Positions 35,245 to 44,799 of a stretch of 64,000 nt of DNA are shown here, one piece after another; position 1 is the stretch's first letter; each line of letters begins with the position of its first letter. The position numbers and the translations under genes were made by a program. This stretch comes from Sediminicola luteus (GTDB lineage: Bacteria > Bacteroidota > Bacteroidia > Flavobacteriales > Flavobacteriaceae): positions 310,001 through 374,000 of the forward strand of contig NZ_NBWU01000005.1 in the NCBI RefSeq assembly GCF_002514735.1. Direction: 5' to 3'. The notes below the pieces were generated by a model that made no database searches, was not told the origin of the DNA, and was given only the letters and a program-made list of their open reading frames with translations.

Positions 35245-36873
35245 TTAACCTAAGAATGGGTAGCGGTAGTCTACCGGGCTTACAAAGGTCTCTTTGATCA
35301 AACGGGGAGATACCCAACGTAACAAGTTTTGGGCAGAACCCGCCTTGTCGTTGGTACCAGAAGCTCTAGCGCCACCAAAAGGTTGCTGGCCTACTACGGC
35401 ACCTGTGGGTTTATCGTTCAAATAGAAGTTACCCGCTGCATTTTGCAGGGCTTGGGTAGCTTGCGCCAAAGCATAGCGATCTTGGGAGAATACGGCTCCG
35501 GTCAGGGCATATTCAGAAGTACTGTCAATAAGCTTCAAAGTATCTTCCCAATCGGCATCTTCATAAACGTATACGGTAACCACTGGGCCGAACAATTCGG
35601 TTTCCATGGTAGTATACTTAGGATCGGTTGTCAATAAAACAGTAGGTTCAATAAAATAACCAACCGATTTATCGTAGCTACCACCGGCAATGATTTCCAC
35701 GTTGTCGTCTTCCTTGGCCTGATCGATATATTTGGCCAATTTGTCGAAAGAGCCTTCATGAATTACGGCGGTGATAAAGTTCGACATATCCTCGGGCGAA
35801 CCGGGCTTGTTGAAAGAAGCGATATCGGCTTTTACGAAATCCAAGGTTTGCCCAGCTATCGATTTGGGTAGGTATACCCTAGAGGCCGCGCTACATTTTT
35901 GACCTTGGAACTCAAAGGCACCACGTGTAATGGCGGTAGCCACTTGCTTCGGATTCGAAGATGGGTGGGCAACGATAAAGTCTTTACCACCGGTTTCACC
36001 TACGATACGGGGGTAAGTTTTATAGCGGTGTATATTGGTACCGATCTGTTGCCAAAGGCTTTTGAATACATGGGTAGAACCGGTAAAGTGCAATCCAGAG
36101 AAATCAGGACTTTCCAAAACGGTTTCGGTTACCATTACTGGGTCGCCATAAACCACGTTGATTACGCCATCGGGTAATCCGGCTTCCTTAAAAATATCCA
36201 TCAAGACCTTGGCAGAGAATATTTGACTATCACTGGGTTTCCATAGCACAACATTACCCATCATGGCGGCACTGGCCGGTAGGTTACCTGCGATAGCGGT
36301 AAAGTTAAAAGGGGTTACGGCGTATATGAAACCTTCCAACGGACGGTATTCTACTCGGTTCCAAATGCCGTCTCCCGATTCGGGTTGATCATCATAAATA
36401 TCGCTCATAAAGGCTACGTTGAACCTTAAAAAGTCGATGAACTCACAAGCGGCATCAATCTCGGCCTGGTGAATGTTCTTAGATTGGGCGATCATAGTTG
36501 CGGCATTGATCTTGGCGCGGTACGGACCGGCAACCAATTCGGCGGCCTTTAAAAATATGGCAGCACGTTGTTCCCATGCCAAGTTGGCCCATGCGGTACG
36601 CGATTCCAACGCATTGGCTATAGCGGCCTCAACATGTTTCTTTTCGGCAACATGGTAGGTGCCCACAACGTGTTTATGGTCGTGAGGTGGGGTCATATTA
36701 CGGGTGTCTCCCGTACGAACCTCTTCGTTGCCAATGTACATAGGCACATCTACGTTGCCGTTAAAATAGGTTTTGTATTGGGCCAAAACGGCTTCCCTTT
36801 CGGGGCTTCCGGGAGCGTATCCCTTAACAGGCTCATTTATGGCCGGAGGAACATGAAAAAATCCTTTACCCAT
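35245..36873 (-). CDS. pruA: L-glutamate gamma-semialdehyde dehydrogenase (1-pyrroline-5-carboxylate dehydrogenase)
   Basis: A 542-residue aldehyde dehydrogenase that oxidises the proline breakdown intermediate to glutamate with NAD+. Catalytic Cys327 is in FEFQGQKCSAASRVYLP and general base Glu293 in VGETGGKDF. The length and the N-terminal PINEPVKGYAPGS-like region fit the monofunctional PruA group rather than the PutA fusion. No proline dehydrogenase gene is adjacent. Confidence 0.95.
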   Translation of the reverse strand: MGKGFFHVPPAINEPVKGYAPGSPEREAVLAQYKTYFNGNVDVPMYIGNEEVRTGDTRNMTPPHDHKHVVGTYHVAEKKHVEAAIANALESRTAWANLAWEQRAAIFLKAAELVAGPYRAKINAATMIAQSKNIHQAEIDAACEFIDFLRFNVAFMSDIYDDQPESGDGIWNRVEYRPLEGFIYAVTPFNFTAIAGNLPASAAMMGNVVLWKPSDSQIFSAKVLMDIFKEAGLPDGVINVVYGDPVMVTETVLESPDFSGLHFTGSTHVFKSLWQQIGTNIHRYKTYPRIVGETGGKDFIVAHPSSNPKQVATAITRGAFEFQGQKCSAASRVYLPKSIAGQTLDFVKADIASFNKPGSPEDMSNFITAVIHEGSFDKLAKYIDQAKEDDNVEIIAGGSYDKSVGYFIEPTVLLTTDPKYTTMETELFGPVVTVYVYEDADWEDTLKLIDSTSEYALTGAVFSQDRYALAQATQALQNAAGNFYLNDKPTGAVVGQQPFGGARASGTNDKAGSAQNLLRWVSPRLIKETFVSPVDYRYPFLG

Positions 36874-36899
36874 GGTGTTTCTTTTTGTTTTTAATGGCG

Positions 36900-36907
36900 C
36901 AAAGGTA
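36900..36907 (-). promoter_or_regulatory. -7 box for pruA
   Basis: TACCTTTG on the minus strand (TAnnTTTG), 26 bp before the pruA ATG. Confidence 0.5.
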
Positions 36908-37068
36908 CTAAATAGGTAAGGCTTTGAAAAGTAGTAAGGATGGGTTTCTGCTTAATTAAACATAAGTTTGGGGCTGGGATAATTTTGAATTCCGCATTTT
37001 TTGGGTAAAATGGCCTTTGTTTGATGAAAGATTTATATTTTCATACACCGACCAAACCAAAATCTATT

Positions 37069-37719
37069 ATGGGAAAACTGGATAATTTTTCATGGATCTT
37101 TGCGTGTATCCTAGCATTTGAACTTGTAGTGATCAATGTGCCTGCCTTGGCTGAATTACGTATGATCAGTAAGCCGGCCATCGTAATATCATTATTGGTA
37201 TTTGTAAGCACGCGTACCTTTGGGGGAGAAGGCAAGCTTTTGTTGCTGTTGGCCCTGTTGTTCTGTTTGGCCGGTGATCTGTTCTTAATGTTCGATGGCT
37301 ATTTTGTAGCCGGACTGGCGGCATTCTTGGTCGGGCATGTTTTTTATACGCTATTGTTGTTCCATAATAATGGGTTGCGGTCGCAAGGTATATTGCTTCT
37401 TTCGGCTTGTTTGGCCTTGTTGGTTGGGGTCATTTTGTATTTGGTGTTACCCCAGTTAGGTGAGTTGCTGCCTTATGTGATAGCTTATATGTTGGTGATT
37501 TCGGCTATGGCTATAAGTAGCTTTACGACTAAAGTGGCCTATCCGAAATTGGCGTTTACCCTATGCTTGGTAGGGGCTTTGCTCTTCGTGATTTCGGACT
37601 CCTTATTGGCGCTCAATGCTTTTTATAAACCTTTTGAAGGCGCGGGTACGGCGGTTATGGCCACTTACGGATTGGCACAATACTTTTTGGTAAGGGGTGT
37701 GGTAAAGGCGAAAGCTTAG
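37069..37719 (+). CDS. YhhN-family membrane protein (lysoplasmalogenase-like)
   Basis: A 216-residue protein with about eight membrane segments. LLLLALLFCLAGDLFLMFD, FLVGHVFYTLLLF and LCLVGALLFVISDSLLA carry the conserved acidic residues of the YhhN/TMEM86 family. Mammalian TMEM86B is a lysoplasmalogenase; bacterial function is less clear. An alternative start at 37024 would add 15 polar residues. Confidence 0.83.
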   Translation: MGKLDNFSWIFACILAFELVVINVPALAELRMISKPAIVISLLVFVSTRTFGGEGKLLLLLALLFCLAGDLFLMFDGYFVAGLAAFLVGHVFYTLLLFHNNGLRSQGILLLSACLALLVGVILYLVLPQLGELLPYVIAYMLVISAMAISSFTTKVAYPKLAFTLCLVGALLFVISDSLLALNAFYKPFEGAGTAVMATYGLAQYFLVRGVVKAKA

Positions 37720-37810
37720 GGGTTGTTTTAGAAGGTGATAGAATTGGCGTATGACCGTTTTTTCCAACTACGGTTGCCTGGGGAGAATTTAAGAATTTTA
37801 AAGTACACTC

Positions 37811-38197
37811 TTAATTCACAGAGAAAGGGGCACAAAACTTAAAGGTAGGTACATAAACCCTGAATTTTTCGGAGTTTTTAAAATCGACCATATTATAATG
37901 CCCGTTCATAGCGCCGATGGGCGAGGCCAATAAACAGCCCGAGCTGTAGGTGTGGGAGTCGCCTGGTTTGATAACCGGTTTTTTGCCGATAACACCTTCA
38001 CCGTCCAAAACTTCCCTTTCGTTCAACGAGTCGAAGATGTTCCAGTGTCGGGAAGTTAATTGTACCGGGCTTTCGGTCTGGTTTTCAATAGTTATGGTAT
38101 AGCCAAAGGCATAGTGCATTTTGTAATTCTTGAAGAAGGTGCCTTCAAACGAGGTTGATACCGAAATTTTAATCCCTTTGGTTACTTGTGTTACCAT
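37811..38197 (-). CDS. apaG: ApaG family protein
   Basis: A 128-residue single-domain protein with an immunoglobulin-like beta-sandwich, length as in E. coli ApaG (125). HYAFGYTITIENQTESPVQL, LTSRHWNIFD, GEGVIGKKPVIKPGDSHTY and MNGHYNM are family signatures. Function remains unclear, with links to pyrophosphate binding and cobalt/magnesium phenotypes. ATG 38197 gives MVTQVTKGIKISV; longer starts run into the end of the DUF3667 gene. Confidence 0.93.
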   Translation of the reverse strand: MVTQVTKGIKISVSTSFEGTFFKNYKMHYAFGYTITIENQTESPVQLTSRHWNIFDSLNEREVLDGEGVIGKKPVIKPGDSHTYSSGCLLASPIGAMNGHYNMVDFKNSEKFRVYVPTFKFCAPFSVN

Positions 38198-38204
38198 AAT
38201 CATT

Positions 38205-39332
38205 CTAGTATGTAAACGCCGCCCCAAGCAATAGCATAGTCACGGACAAGAGCGCTAAAGTAAAAAATATGGTATTCAGCGCACTGTATTTAACAAACGT
38301 TTTAAAGAAGCCCTGTTTGTAAAATTTCTTCATGGAGAGAAAGAGATAAATTCCGAATACCATCAGGAAGAATCCTATGCTCGACCAAGCGAAAAAATAG
38401 TCTAAAACAGCACTAAGGATGAGCAATATAAATAAAAGGGACTGGTTGTGGAAACTAAAGATAAGATGATCGGTATAGGAATGTTTTTTCCTGATGTACG
38501 CCACTTTTAGGAAGAGTGAAAACACCGGTAGAAAGAAAAAAACCAGGAATGGCAACTTCGAAACGAAGTCGCTAAAGAAGCTTCCGGGGCGTTGGCTCGT
38601 CTTTAAAATTCCTTTGCTCGTCATTAATGAAAATTTGTTCTCACGGGTTTCGGGAACCTCATAGCGTTCCGCGATTTCGTAAAAGTTGTCCACCTTATCC
38701 TTGCGTAGCACGGTATTGAAGAAAAATTGCTTTTGTGCCATCCGATCGAAAAAACTAAGGTTCTGCACAGAGTCTAAAAAATGGACGCTATTATTCAGCA
38801 TGCGTTTTTCAGATTTCGATATGGTGTTCTTTAATCGGTCTATGCCTTCCAAAGAATCTAACTCAACTGATGCGTTTACCCCAGTGTCCGGGCCAAATAT
38901 ATCCAAGGAATTGAAGGCATTGGCGTTGGGGTCGCTGTGGTCGTATCCGAACTTGTCGTACGAATCAAAGTCGCCTTGAGTGTTTAATAAAAGAAAATAT
39001 ATAATGGATAAACTGAGTAAGAACCGAAAAGGGTTGGTGTAGGTGATGCGTTTACCTGCAATAAAATCGAGACTGATCTTGCCTGGTTTTAAAAGGAGGG
39101 CTTTTAGCGTACGTAGCAATTTGGAGTCGTAAGACACCAGACTGGAGAAAAACTCATCGATAAAATCTTGAAGGCTTAAGGGCTTGGTCGTGTTGGCTTG
39201 AGAACAATTGGGGCAATACCGATGGCTTATCTTTAGGGGTTGCCCGCAATTAAGACAACTAACACCACGGTATTTGCTTAAATATCGTTTTTGCCTTTTA
39301 AATTTACTGGGTAAGCGTAATTTGTTGGCCAT
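38205..39332 (-). CDS. DUF3667-type membrane protein with N-terminal zinc ribbon
   Basis: A 375-residue protein. A four-cysteine zinc ribbon (Cys26, 29, 40, 43; SCLNCG and YCPNCSQ) is followed by a helical region (LQDFIDEFFSSLVSYDSKLL), a first membrane segment at about 103-117 (FRFLLSLSIIYFLLL), a long soluble loop, and four more membrane segments at the C-terminus. This matches the DUF3667 family common in Bacteroidota; function unknown. It overlaps the gene before it by one base (TAATG). Confidence 0.85.
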   Translation of the reverse strand: MANKLRLPSKFKRQKRYLSKYRGVSCLNCGQPLKISHRYCPNCSQANTTKPLSLQDFIDEFFSSLVSYDSKLLRTLKALLLKPGKISLDFIAGKRITYTNPFRFLLSLSIIYFLLLNTQGDFDSYDKFGYDHSDPNANAFNSLDIFGPDTGVNASVELDSLEGIDRLKNTISKSEKRMLNNSVHFLDSVQNLSFFDRMAQKQFFFNTVLRKDKVDNFYEIAERYEVPETRENKFSLMTSKGILKTSQRPGSFFSDFVSKLPFLVFFFLPVFSLFLKVAYIRKKHSYTDHLIFSFHNQSLLFILLILSAVLDYFFAWSSIGFFLMVFGIYLFLSMKKFYKQGFFKTFVKYSALNTIFFTLALLSVTMLLLGAAFTY

Positions 39333-40576
39333 TAGTTGCTAATGTCTTTTGAGTTAGCCGTGCCAATGCCGATTACGCTGTCGTAACGCTGGCCGAAATC
39401 GCGGTAGTACACCAAGATAAGATACTGGTTTTCGGTAAAATGGAAATCCCCGCCTATGGTGTTGGTTTCTATAGTGCCGTTTTCTCGTTCTATAGCGTAT
39501 TTGTAATTGTAGAAACCCTGTTTCATGGTAATCTGGCCTTCCATATTTCCGGTATCGGGGTTAAAACTCAATTGGTTCTCTTCGTTTATGGCGTAGTTGT
39601 TGAACTTGCCGTGTACATAAACCTTGTCCATGCCCATGAATTCTTCGTAAGGTAAGCTGAAGTGTACCACGGTATATTCGGCTTCACGCGAAACGTCGGT
39701 ACCTTGTAGGGTGCGAACAATAAAATCGCCATTGATGTCGGGATTATAGGTGTATTCGTCTTGGTTTCTGATACGATTGGTGAATAGGTAGTGGTGGTAC
39801 AGGTCTTCTAGGCTTATTTTGTGTATGGCAGAGCTGGGGGCCCTAAGGTCTTTGGTGTCGAAATAGAAGTATTCGTTTCCTCCGAAAAAAGAGGTTTCCT
39901 TATCGTATTTGTAGGTCAGTTGTTGCCCAAGCGTAAATTGGGGTTTAACGTCGTCTATAATGGTGGCCCAATCGTAATTCTGAATCAGGGCTACTTTAAC
40001 TTCCTGTTTGGGGTTTACTAAATTGGCGTTGGCCGTATTAATATTGAATTGAACCGATTGTTTGGTGTACAGATAATCGAAGTCCCTAGAGCGTTTGACT
40101 TGAGCACCAACGGTTACTCGGTCTGTGTATACCACAAATCGTCGAGCAAAGACCAAATCGTCGCGGCTGTCATAAATTTCCAAAAGATAGTTGCCGGTGA
40201 GCCGGATGCGGGTGTTTTCGTTCGGCAGTCTTAATTTATAGTTGGAGTAGGATTGCAGGGTGCTATAGCTGTTCTCGTAATCCAATATACGCTGGTTGTC
40301 GGTCCCGCTTAAATATTGTGATTTTAGTATACGTGAAGGCTTCCAGTCGTAATCGGCATGTTTTATTTGGTAATAGTAGTCTTCTTCGGTGGCGTTGAGG
40401 TCGTCGAACTCCAAAGTAATGGTTTCGCCAATCTTAACCAGGGGGAATTGATCTTCGGTAGGCCCTTTAAAGATAATGGTCTTTATATGGGCAGGGGGCT
40501 CTACTTCTACCAGTTTGTCCTGCGACCAAAGCCAACCGCAGGTCAGAAGTAAAATGTAAGCTATTTTATTTGGCAT
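39332..40576 (-). CDS. DUF5103 / type IX secretion system plug-family protein
   Basis: A 414-residue exported protein with signal peptide MPNKIAYILLLTCGWLWS. It is all-beta, with an N-terminal domain (TIIFKGPTEDQFPLVKIGET) and a C-terminal E-set-like domain (DKVYVHGKFNNYAINEENQL, then GQITMKQGFYNYKYAI). This is the DUF5103 family, to which the F. johnsoniae Plug protein that closes the SprA translocon belongs. Role as T9SS plug is inferred from the family. First gene of a pair with the DUF3667 gene. Confidence 0.8.
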   Translation of the reverse strand: MPNKIAYILLLTCGWLWSQDKLVEVEPPAHIKTIIFKGPTEDQFPLVKIGETITLEFDDLNATEEDYYYQIKHADYDWKPSRILKSQYLSGTDNQRILDYENSYSTLQSYSNYKLRLPNENTRIRLTGNYLLEIYDSRDDLVFARRFVVYTDRVTVGAQVKRSRDFDYLYTKQSVQFNINTANANLVNPKQEVKVALIQNYDWATIIDDVKPQFTLGQQLTYKYDKETSFFGGNEYFYFDTKDLRAPSSAIHKISLEDLYHHYLFTNRIRNQDEYTYNPDINGDFIVRTLQGTDVSREAEYTVVHFSLPYEEFMGMDKVYVHGKFNNYAINEENQLSFNPDTGNMEGQITMKQGFYNYKYAIERENGTIETNTIGGDFHFTENQYLILVYYRDFGQRYDSVIGIGTANSKDISN

Positions 40577-40717
40577 AGTGTCCCTTTGTTTGGGGTAAAT
40601 ATAGGAAAAACCGCTCCCACCGACCTACTGGCATCGACGAGTGGTAATTTATTATTTAGAACAGGTATAAATAATATTTACCAAGCGCTATCACAAGGTT
40701 ATCTGCACTAGAAATTT

Positions 40718-40725
40718 TAAATTTG
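40718..40725 (+). promoter_or_regulatory. -7 box for the nqr operon
   Basis: TAAATTTG (TAnnTTTG), 34 bp before the nqrA ATG. The rest of the 183-bp gap before nqrA shows nothing else definite. Confidence 0.5.
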
Positions 40726-40759
40726 CACGAAATTTTGTTAACCTAAAGGTTCGCGCTTT

Positions 40760-42112
40760 ATGTCTAAAGACATTCGTATCAAAAAAGGGTTGGATATCAA
40801 CCTTTTCGGCGAAGCCGAGAAAACTACTTCAAAAGCGGTTCCTAGTAACGTATACGCCTTAAATCTTGACGATTTCCATGGTATTGCCCCAAAGATGCTC
40901 CTGAAACAAGGAGAATCTGTAAAGGCAGGCGAGCCCTTGTTCTATAACAAGGAGAACGCTGATATGGTTTTCGTGTCGCCGGTAAGCGGTGAGTTGGTAG
41001 AAATCGTTCGTGGAGCCCGTAGAAGGATATTAACGTTGAAAATTTTGGCCGATAAAGAGCAAGAGTATGTGTCGCACACTGCCCTTGATCTTGCCAAGGC
41101 CGATGCCGATGCCATAAAGGCGCACTTGTTGCAAAGCGGGTGCTGGCCTTTCATCAGACAACGCCCGTACGATATAATTGCCAATCCGGAAGTGGCCCCT
41201 AAAGGCATTTTTGTTTCCGGTTATGCATCTGCCCCTTTGGCGGCTGATCTCGATTATGTACTGCAAGGGAAAGAAAATGAATTGCAAACCGCCGTGAATG
41301 CCTTGGCTAAACTTACTTTCGGAAAAGTACATGTTTCCGTGGGTAAAGGAGCCCAGTCGCCCTTGGCAGGTCTGTCCGGTGTTGAAAAGCATACGGTTTC
41401 CGGGCCACACCCGAGTGGACTGGTAGGTACCTTGATCAATAGGGTGGATCCCGTGAACAAAGGTGAGGTCGTTTGGACCGTTACCCCGCAAGACTTGGTA
41501 ATGATCGGTGAGTTGTTATTAACCGGTAAGTTCAATGCCGAGCGTACCATTGCCTTGGCAGGTTCTTCGGTAAAAGCACCGAAATACTACACCACCAAAA
41601 TCGGGGCCGAGGTTTCTACCTTTTTATATGCCGCTGGTGTTTATGGTGAGAATATTCGTGTGATCAATGGCGATGTGTTGACTGGTGCCAAAAGTACGCC
41701 AGATGGCTACTTGGGCTACTACAACAATACCGTAACGGTTATTCCGGAAGGCGATGATTATGATCTTTTTGGTTGGAACCGTCCTATCTTCGATAAAGTA
41801 TCTACTTCTAGGGCTTTTACCTTCTCTTGGCTGAACCCGAAGAAAAAATACAAATTGGATACCAATACCAACGGAGAGCATAGGGCTTTTGTGGTGACCG
41901 GAGGTTACGAAGAAGTGTTTCCGCTGGATATCTATCCCATGCAGTTGCTAAAATCCTGTATGATCAAAGATCTAGACGAAATGGAGCAGTTGGGCCTTTA
42001 TGAGGTAGCTCCTGAAGATTTTGCCCTTACCGAGTTTATTTGTGTATCGAAACAGCCCCATCAGCAGATTATCCGCGATGGTTTGGACCTGTTGTATAAA
42101 GAAATAGGATAG
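40760..42112 (+). CDS. nqrA: Na+-translocating NADH:quinone reductase subunit A
   Basis: A 450-residue peripheral cytoplasmic subunit. It starts MSKDIRIKKGLDINLFGEAE, with the conserved SGKGAQSPLAG-like segment and FSWLNPKKKYKLDTNTNGEH near the C-terminus. No cofactor. First gene of nqrABCDEF, the sodium pump that oxidises NADH and reduces quinone, typical of marine bacteria. Confidence 0.97.
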   Translation: MSKDIRIKKGLDINLFGEAEKTTSKAVPSNVYALNLDDFHGIAPKMLLKQGESVKAGEPLFYNKENADMVFVSPVSGELVEIVRGARRRILTLKILADKEQEYVSHTALDLAKADADAIKAHLLQSGCWPFIRQRPYDIIANPEVAPKGIFVSGYASAPLAADLDYVLQGKENELQTAVNALAKLTFGKVHVSVGKGAQSPLAGLSGVEKHTVSGPHPSGLVGTLINRVDPVNKGEVVWTVTPQDLVMIGELLLTGKFNAERTIALAGSSVKAPKYYTTKIGAEVSTFLYAAGVYGENIRVINGDVLTGAKSTPDGYLGYYNNTVTVIPEGDDYDLFGWNRPIFDKVSTSRAFTFSWLNPKKKYKLDTNTNGEHRAFVVTGGYEEVFPLDIYPMQLLKSCMIKDLDEMEQLGLYEVAPEDFALTEFICVSKQPHQQIIRDGLDLLYKEIG

Positions 42113-42114
42113 TC

Positions 42115-43365
42115 ATGGGAATGAAGCAATCGTTACATAATCTAAAAGAAAAGTATAAAGGCAAAAAGATGGCCCCGGCCTTCAATGCCTTCCATACCTT
42201 TTTATATACGCCGAACGAAACTACCCACTCGGGGTCTCATGTTCGTGCGGCAGATGATCTAAAACGTACCATGAATACCGTAATCATGGCCTTGGTGCCT
42301 GTATTGTTGTTCGGTATTTTCAATGCGGGCTATCAGCATTTTCATGCGATCGCCGAAGCGCAGGGTACGGCCCAGGCCTTTTCTTGGGATCTGTTCCTGA
42401 CTTGGGACAACTTCTGGACAGGGGCCATTAAAGTACTTCCTTTACTTATCGTTTCCTATGGTGTCGGTCTTGGTGTCGAGTTCCTTTTTGCCGTGATCAA
42501 AGGTCATGAGGTGGAAGAAGGGTACTTGGTTACCGGTATGTTGGTGCCTTTGATCGTACCTATCGATATCCCACTTTGGATGTTGGCCGTTGCCGTGGTA
42601 TTCGGTGTGGTTATCGGAAAAGAGGTTTTCGGGGGTACCGGAATGAATATCTTGAACCCTGCACTTACCATACGTGCCTTTTTGTTCTTCGCTTATCCTA
42701 CCTGGATGACCGGTGACAAAGTTTGGGTGCACGGTGCCGTAGAACGTGCCGGTACACCGGATGCGATTTCTGGAGAGACCGTTCTTGGGTACTTGGCCCA
42801 GAATAAAGATGTAGGGAGTATCTACAGCTGGATGGATTACTTTATCGGTAATATCCCTGGTTCTGTTGGGGAAACTTCGGCCATGTTGATCTTGCTGGGC
42901 GGATTGTTCTTGATTTTTAGTAAGATTGGAAGCTGGCGCATTATGTTAAGTGGTGTGTTAGGTACCATAGCCATGGGCTTGATTTTTAACGGGGTCGTAG
43001 ATGCCGGATGGATTACCGAGAGCAGTAAGTTTTATGGTCTCATGAGTTTCTCTTGGTGGCAACACCTATTAGTTGGGGGTATCGCCTTTGGTATCGTTTA
43101 TATGGCTACCGATCCGGTAACCGCTGCCCAAACCAACAAAGGGAAATGGATTTACGGATTCTTGATTGGGTTTATCTCTATCATGATTCGTGTGTTCAAC
43201 CCGGCCTTCCCAGAAGGGGTGTTCTTGGCTATTCTGCTTATGAACGTGTTCGCACCGACCATTGACCACTATGTGGTTCAGGGCAATGTGAAAAAGCGTA
43301 TGAAGCGTTTGAAGAACATCGCCAAGGCGCCAGAGAAAAAAGAAGTTAACGTAGAAACGGTATAA
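42115..43365 (+). CDS. nqrB: Na+-translocating NADH:quinone reductase subunit B
   Basis: A 416-residue membrane subunit with about ten helices. Thr222 in DAISGETVLG sits in the motif to which FMN is covalently bound through phosphoester linkage in Vibrio NqrB (SGAT there, SGET here). The cofactor would be attached by the ApbE encoded downstream. The start is 2 bp after the nqrA stop. Confidence 0.97.
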   Translation: MGMKQSLHNLKEKYKGKKMAPAFNAFHTFLYTPNETTHSGSHVRAADDLKRTMNTVIMALVPVLLFGIFNAGYQHFHAIAEAQGTAQAFSWDLFLTWDNFWTGAIKVLPLLIVSYGVGLGVEFLFAVIKGHEVEEGYLVTGMLVPLIVPIDIPLWMLAVAVVFGVVIGKEVFGGTGMNILNPALTIRAFLFFAYPTWMTGDKVWVHGAVERAGTPDAISGETVLGYLAQNKDVGSIYSWMDYFIGNIPGSVGETSAMLILLGGLFLIFSKIGSWRIMLSGVLGTIAMGLIFNGVVDAGWITESSKFYGLMSFSWWQHLLVGGIAFGIVYMATDPVTAAQTNKGKWIYGFLIGFISIMIRVFNPAFPEGVFLAILLMNVFAPTIDHYVVQGNVKKRMKRLKNIAKAPEKKEVNVETV

Positions 43366-43368
43366 GAC

Positions 43369-44124
43369 ATGGCAATCAATACGGAAAAAAATTCCTATAC
43401 GGTCATATTCGCTGCGGTAATGGTAATCGTAGTGGGTTCGCTCTTGGCTTTTGTGGCTTCCGCCCTTAAACCTGCCATTAAAGAGAACCAGCGCTTCGAG
43501 AAGCAACAGAATATTTTGTACGCCATGGGGGTACATGAGAATAGCGATGCAGGTAGTGTAAACTTTATTCCGACCGATAAGGTGGAAGAGGCTTTTGCCA
43601 AGCATATCAAAGAACAATGGGTCATTCAAGGCGGACAGATTACCAAAGATGACACTGAGGCCTATTTGATAGATCTTAAAAAACAGAAAACCGCGGCTAA
43701 AGAAGGTAGACCGCCAAAATTGCCTCTATTCGTTGGGGAAAAAGACGGGGAGACCTTCTACATTATCCCTATGTTGGGTAATGGTCTTTGGGATGCTATC
43801 TGGGGCTATATGTCAGTAAACCAAGATATGGTGATTCAGGGTGTGTTCTTTGATCATAAGGCTGAAACACCTGGGTTGGGTGCCAACATCAAACAGCGTT
43901 ATTTTATGGATGATTTCATTGGGGAGTCTATCCGTAAAGATAATTCCTACTATGGGGTAGATGTTAGCAAGACCAACAATGACCCGACCAATAACGATAA
44001 AGTGGACAACCAAGTAGATGCCTTGGCCGGTGCCACTATTACAGGAGATGGTCTGGCGGCCATGGTAAAGGCTACTGTTCGTCGCTATGCACCTTATCTA
44101 GAACAAATTAGAACGGAAAATTAA
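43369..44124 (+). CDS. nqrC: Na+-translocating NADH:quinone reductase subunit C
   Basis: A 251-residue protein with one N-terminal membrane anchor (about 12-32) and a periplasmic FMN domain. Thr223 in DALAGAT is the predicted covalent FMN site, and ETPGLGANI is the other conserved block. It follows nqrB by 3 bp. Confidence 0.97.
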   Translation: MAINTEKNSYTVIFAAVMVIVVGSLLAFVASALKPAIKENQRFEKQQNILYAMGVHENSDAGSVNFIPTDKVEEAFAKHIKEQWVIQGGQITKDDTEAYLIDLKKQKTAAKEGRPPKLPLFVGEKDGETFYIIPMLGNGLWDAIWGYMSVNQDMVIQGVFFDHKAETPGLGANIKQRYFMDDFIGESIRKDNSYYGVDVSKTNNDPTNNDKVDNQVDALAGATITGDGLAAMVKATVRRYAPYLEQIRTEN

Positions 44125-44129
44125 GCGAT

Positions 44130-44774
44130 ATGGGATTATTAACTAAAAAAGATCAGGCATTGATCCTGGATCCGTTAGCCGATAACAACCCGATTACCAT
44201 TCAGGTTTTGGGTATCTGTTCGGCCCTGGCCATTACTGCCGAATTAAAAGCTTCCATAGTAATGGGTATTTCGGTACTCTTTGTTTTGGGGGTAGGTAAC
44301 GTGGTTATTTCGCTAATCCGTAATATCATTCCTTCCAAGATCCGTATTATCGTTCAGTTGGTAGTTGTGGCTACCTTGGTAATTATCGTGGATCAAGTGC
44401 TTAAGGCCTTTGCCTATGAGCTCAGTAAAACCTTGGCGGTTTTCGTAGGTCTGATTATTACCAACTGTATCATTATGGGACGTTTCGAGGCGTTTGCCTT
44501 GGGTAACGGGCCTTGGAAATCGTTCTTGGACGGTATAGGAAACTCATTGGGTTACGCCGTTATCTTGATTATCGTAGGTTTCTTTAGGGAGCTTTTAGGT
44601 TCCGGAACTTTGTTAGGTTTCCAGGTTTTGGGTGATCCCGTCGCCAAAACCGGATTGTATGCCTTGGGCTACGAGAACAATGGTTTTATGGTGTTGTCTC
44701 CCATGGCATTGATCGTGGTAGGTATCATCATTTGGGTACAGCGTTCGCGTAATAAAGATTTGATAGAAGATTAA
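44130..44774 (+). CDS. nqrD: Na+-translocating NADH:quinone reductase subunit D
   Basis: A 214-residue membrane subunit with six helices. NPITIQVLGICSALAITAEL at the N-terminus and ITNCIIMGRFEAFA are family marks; the cysteines Cys29 (GICSAL) and Cys112 (TNCIIMG) fit the conserved ones that hold the intramembrane 2Fe-2S centre with NqrE. Five bases after nqrC. Confidence 0.96.
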   Translation: MGLLTKKDQALILDPLADNNPITIQVLGICSALAITAELKASIVMGISVLFVLGVGNVVISLIRNIIPSKIRIIVQLVVVATLVIIVDQVLKAFAYELSKTLAVFVGLIITNCIIMGRFEAFALGNGPWKSFLDGIGNSLGYAVILIIVGFFRELLGSGTLLGFQVLGDPVAKTGLYALGYENNGFMVLSPMALIVVGIIIWVQRSRNKDLIED

Positions 44775-44799
44775 TCGAATACCATAAAAATTTGAAAAG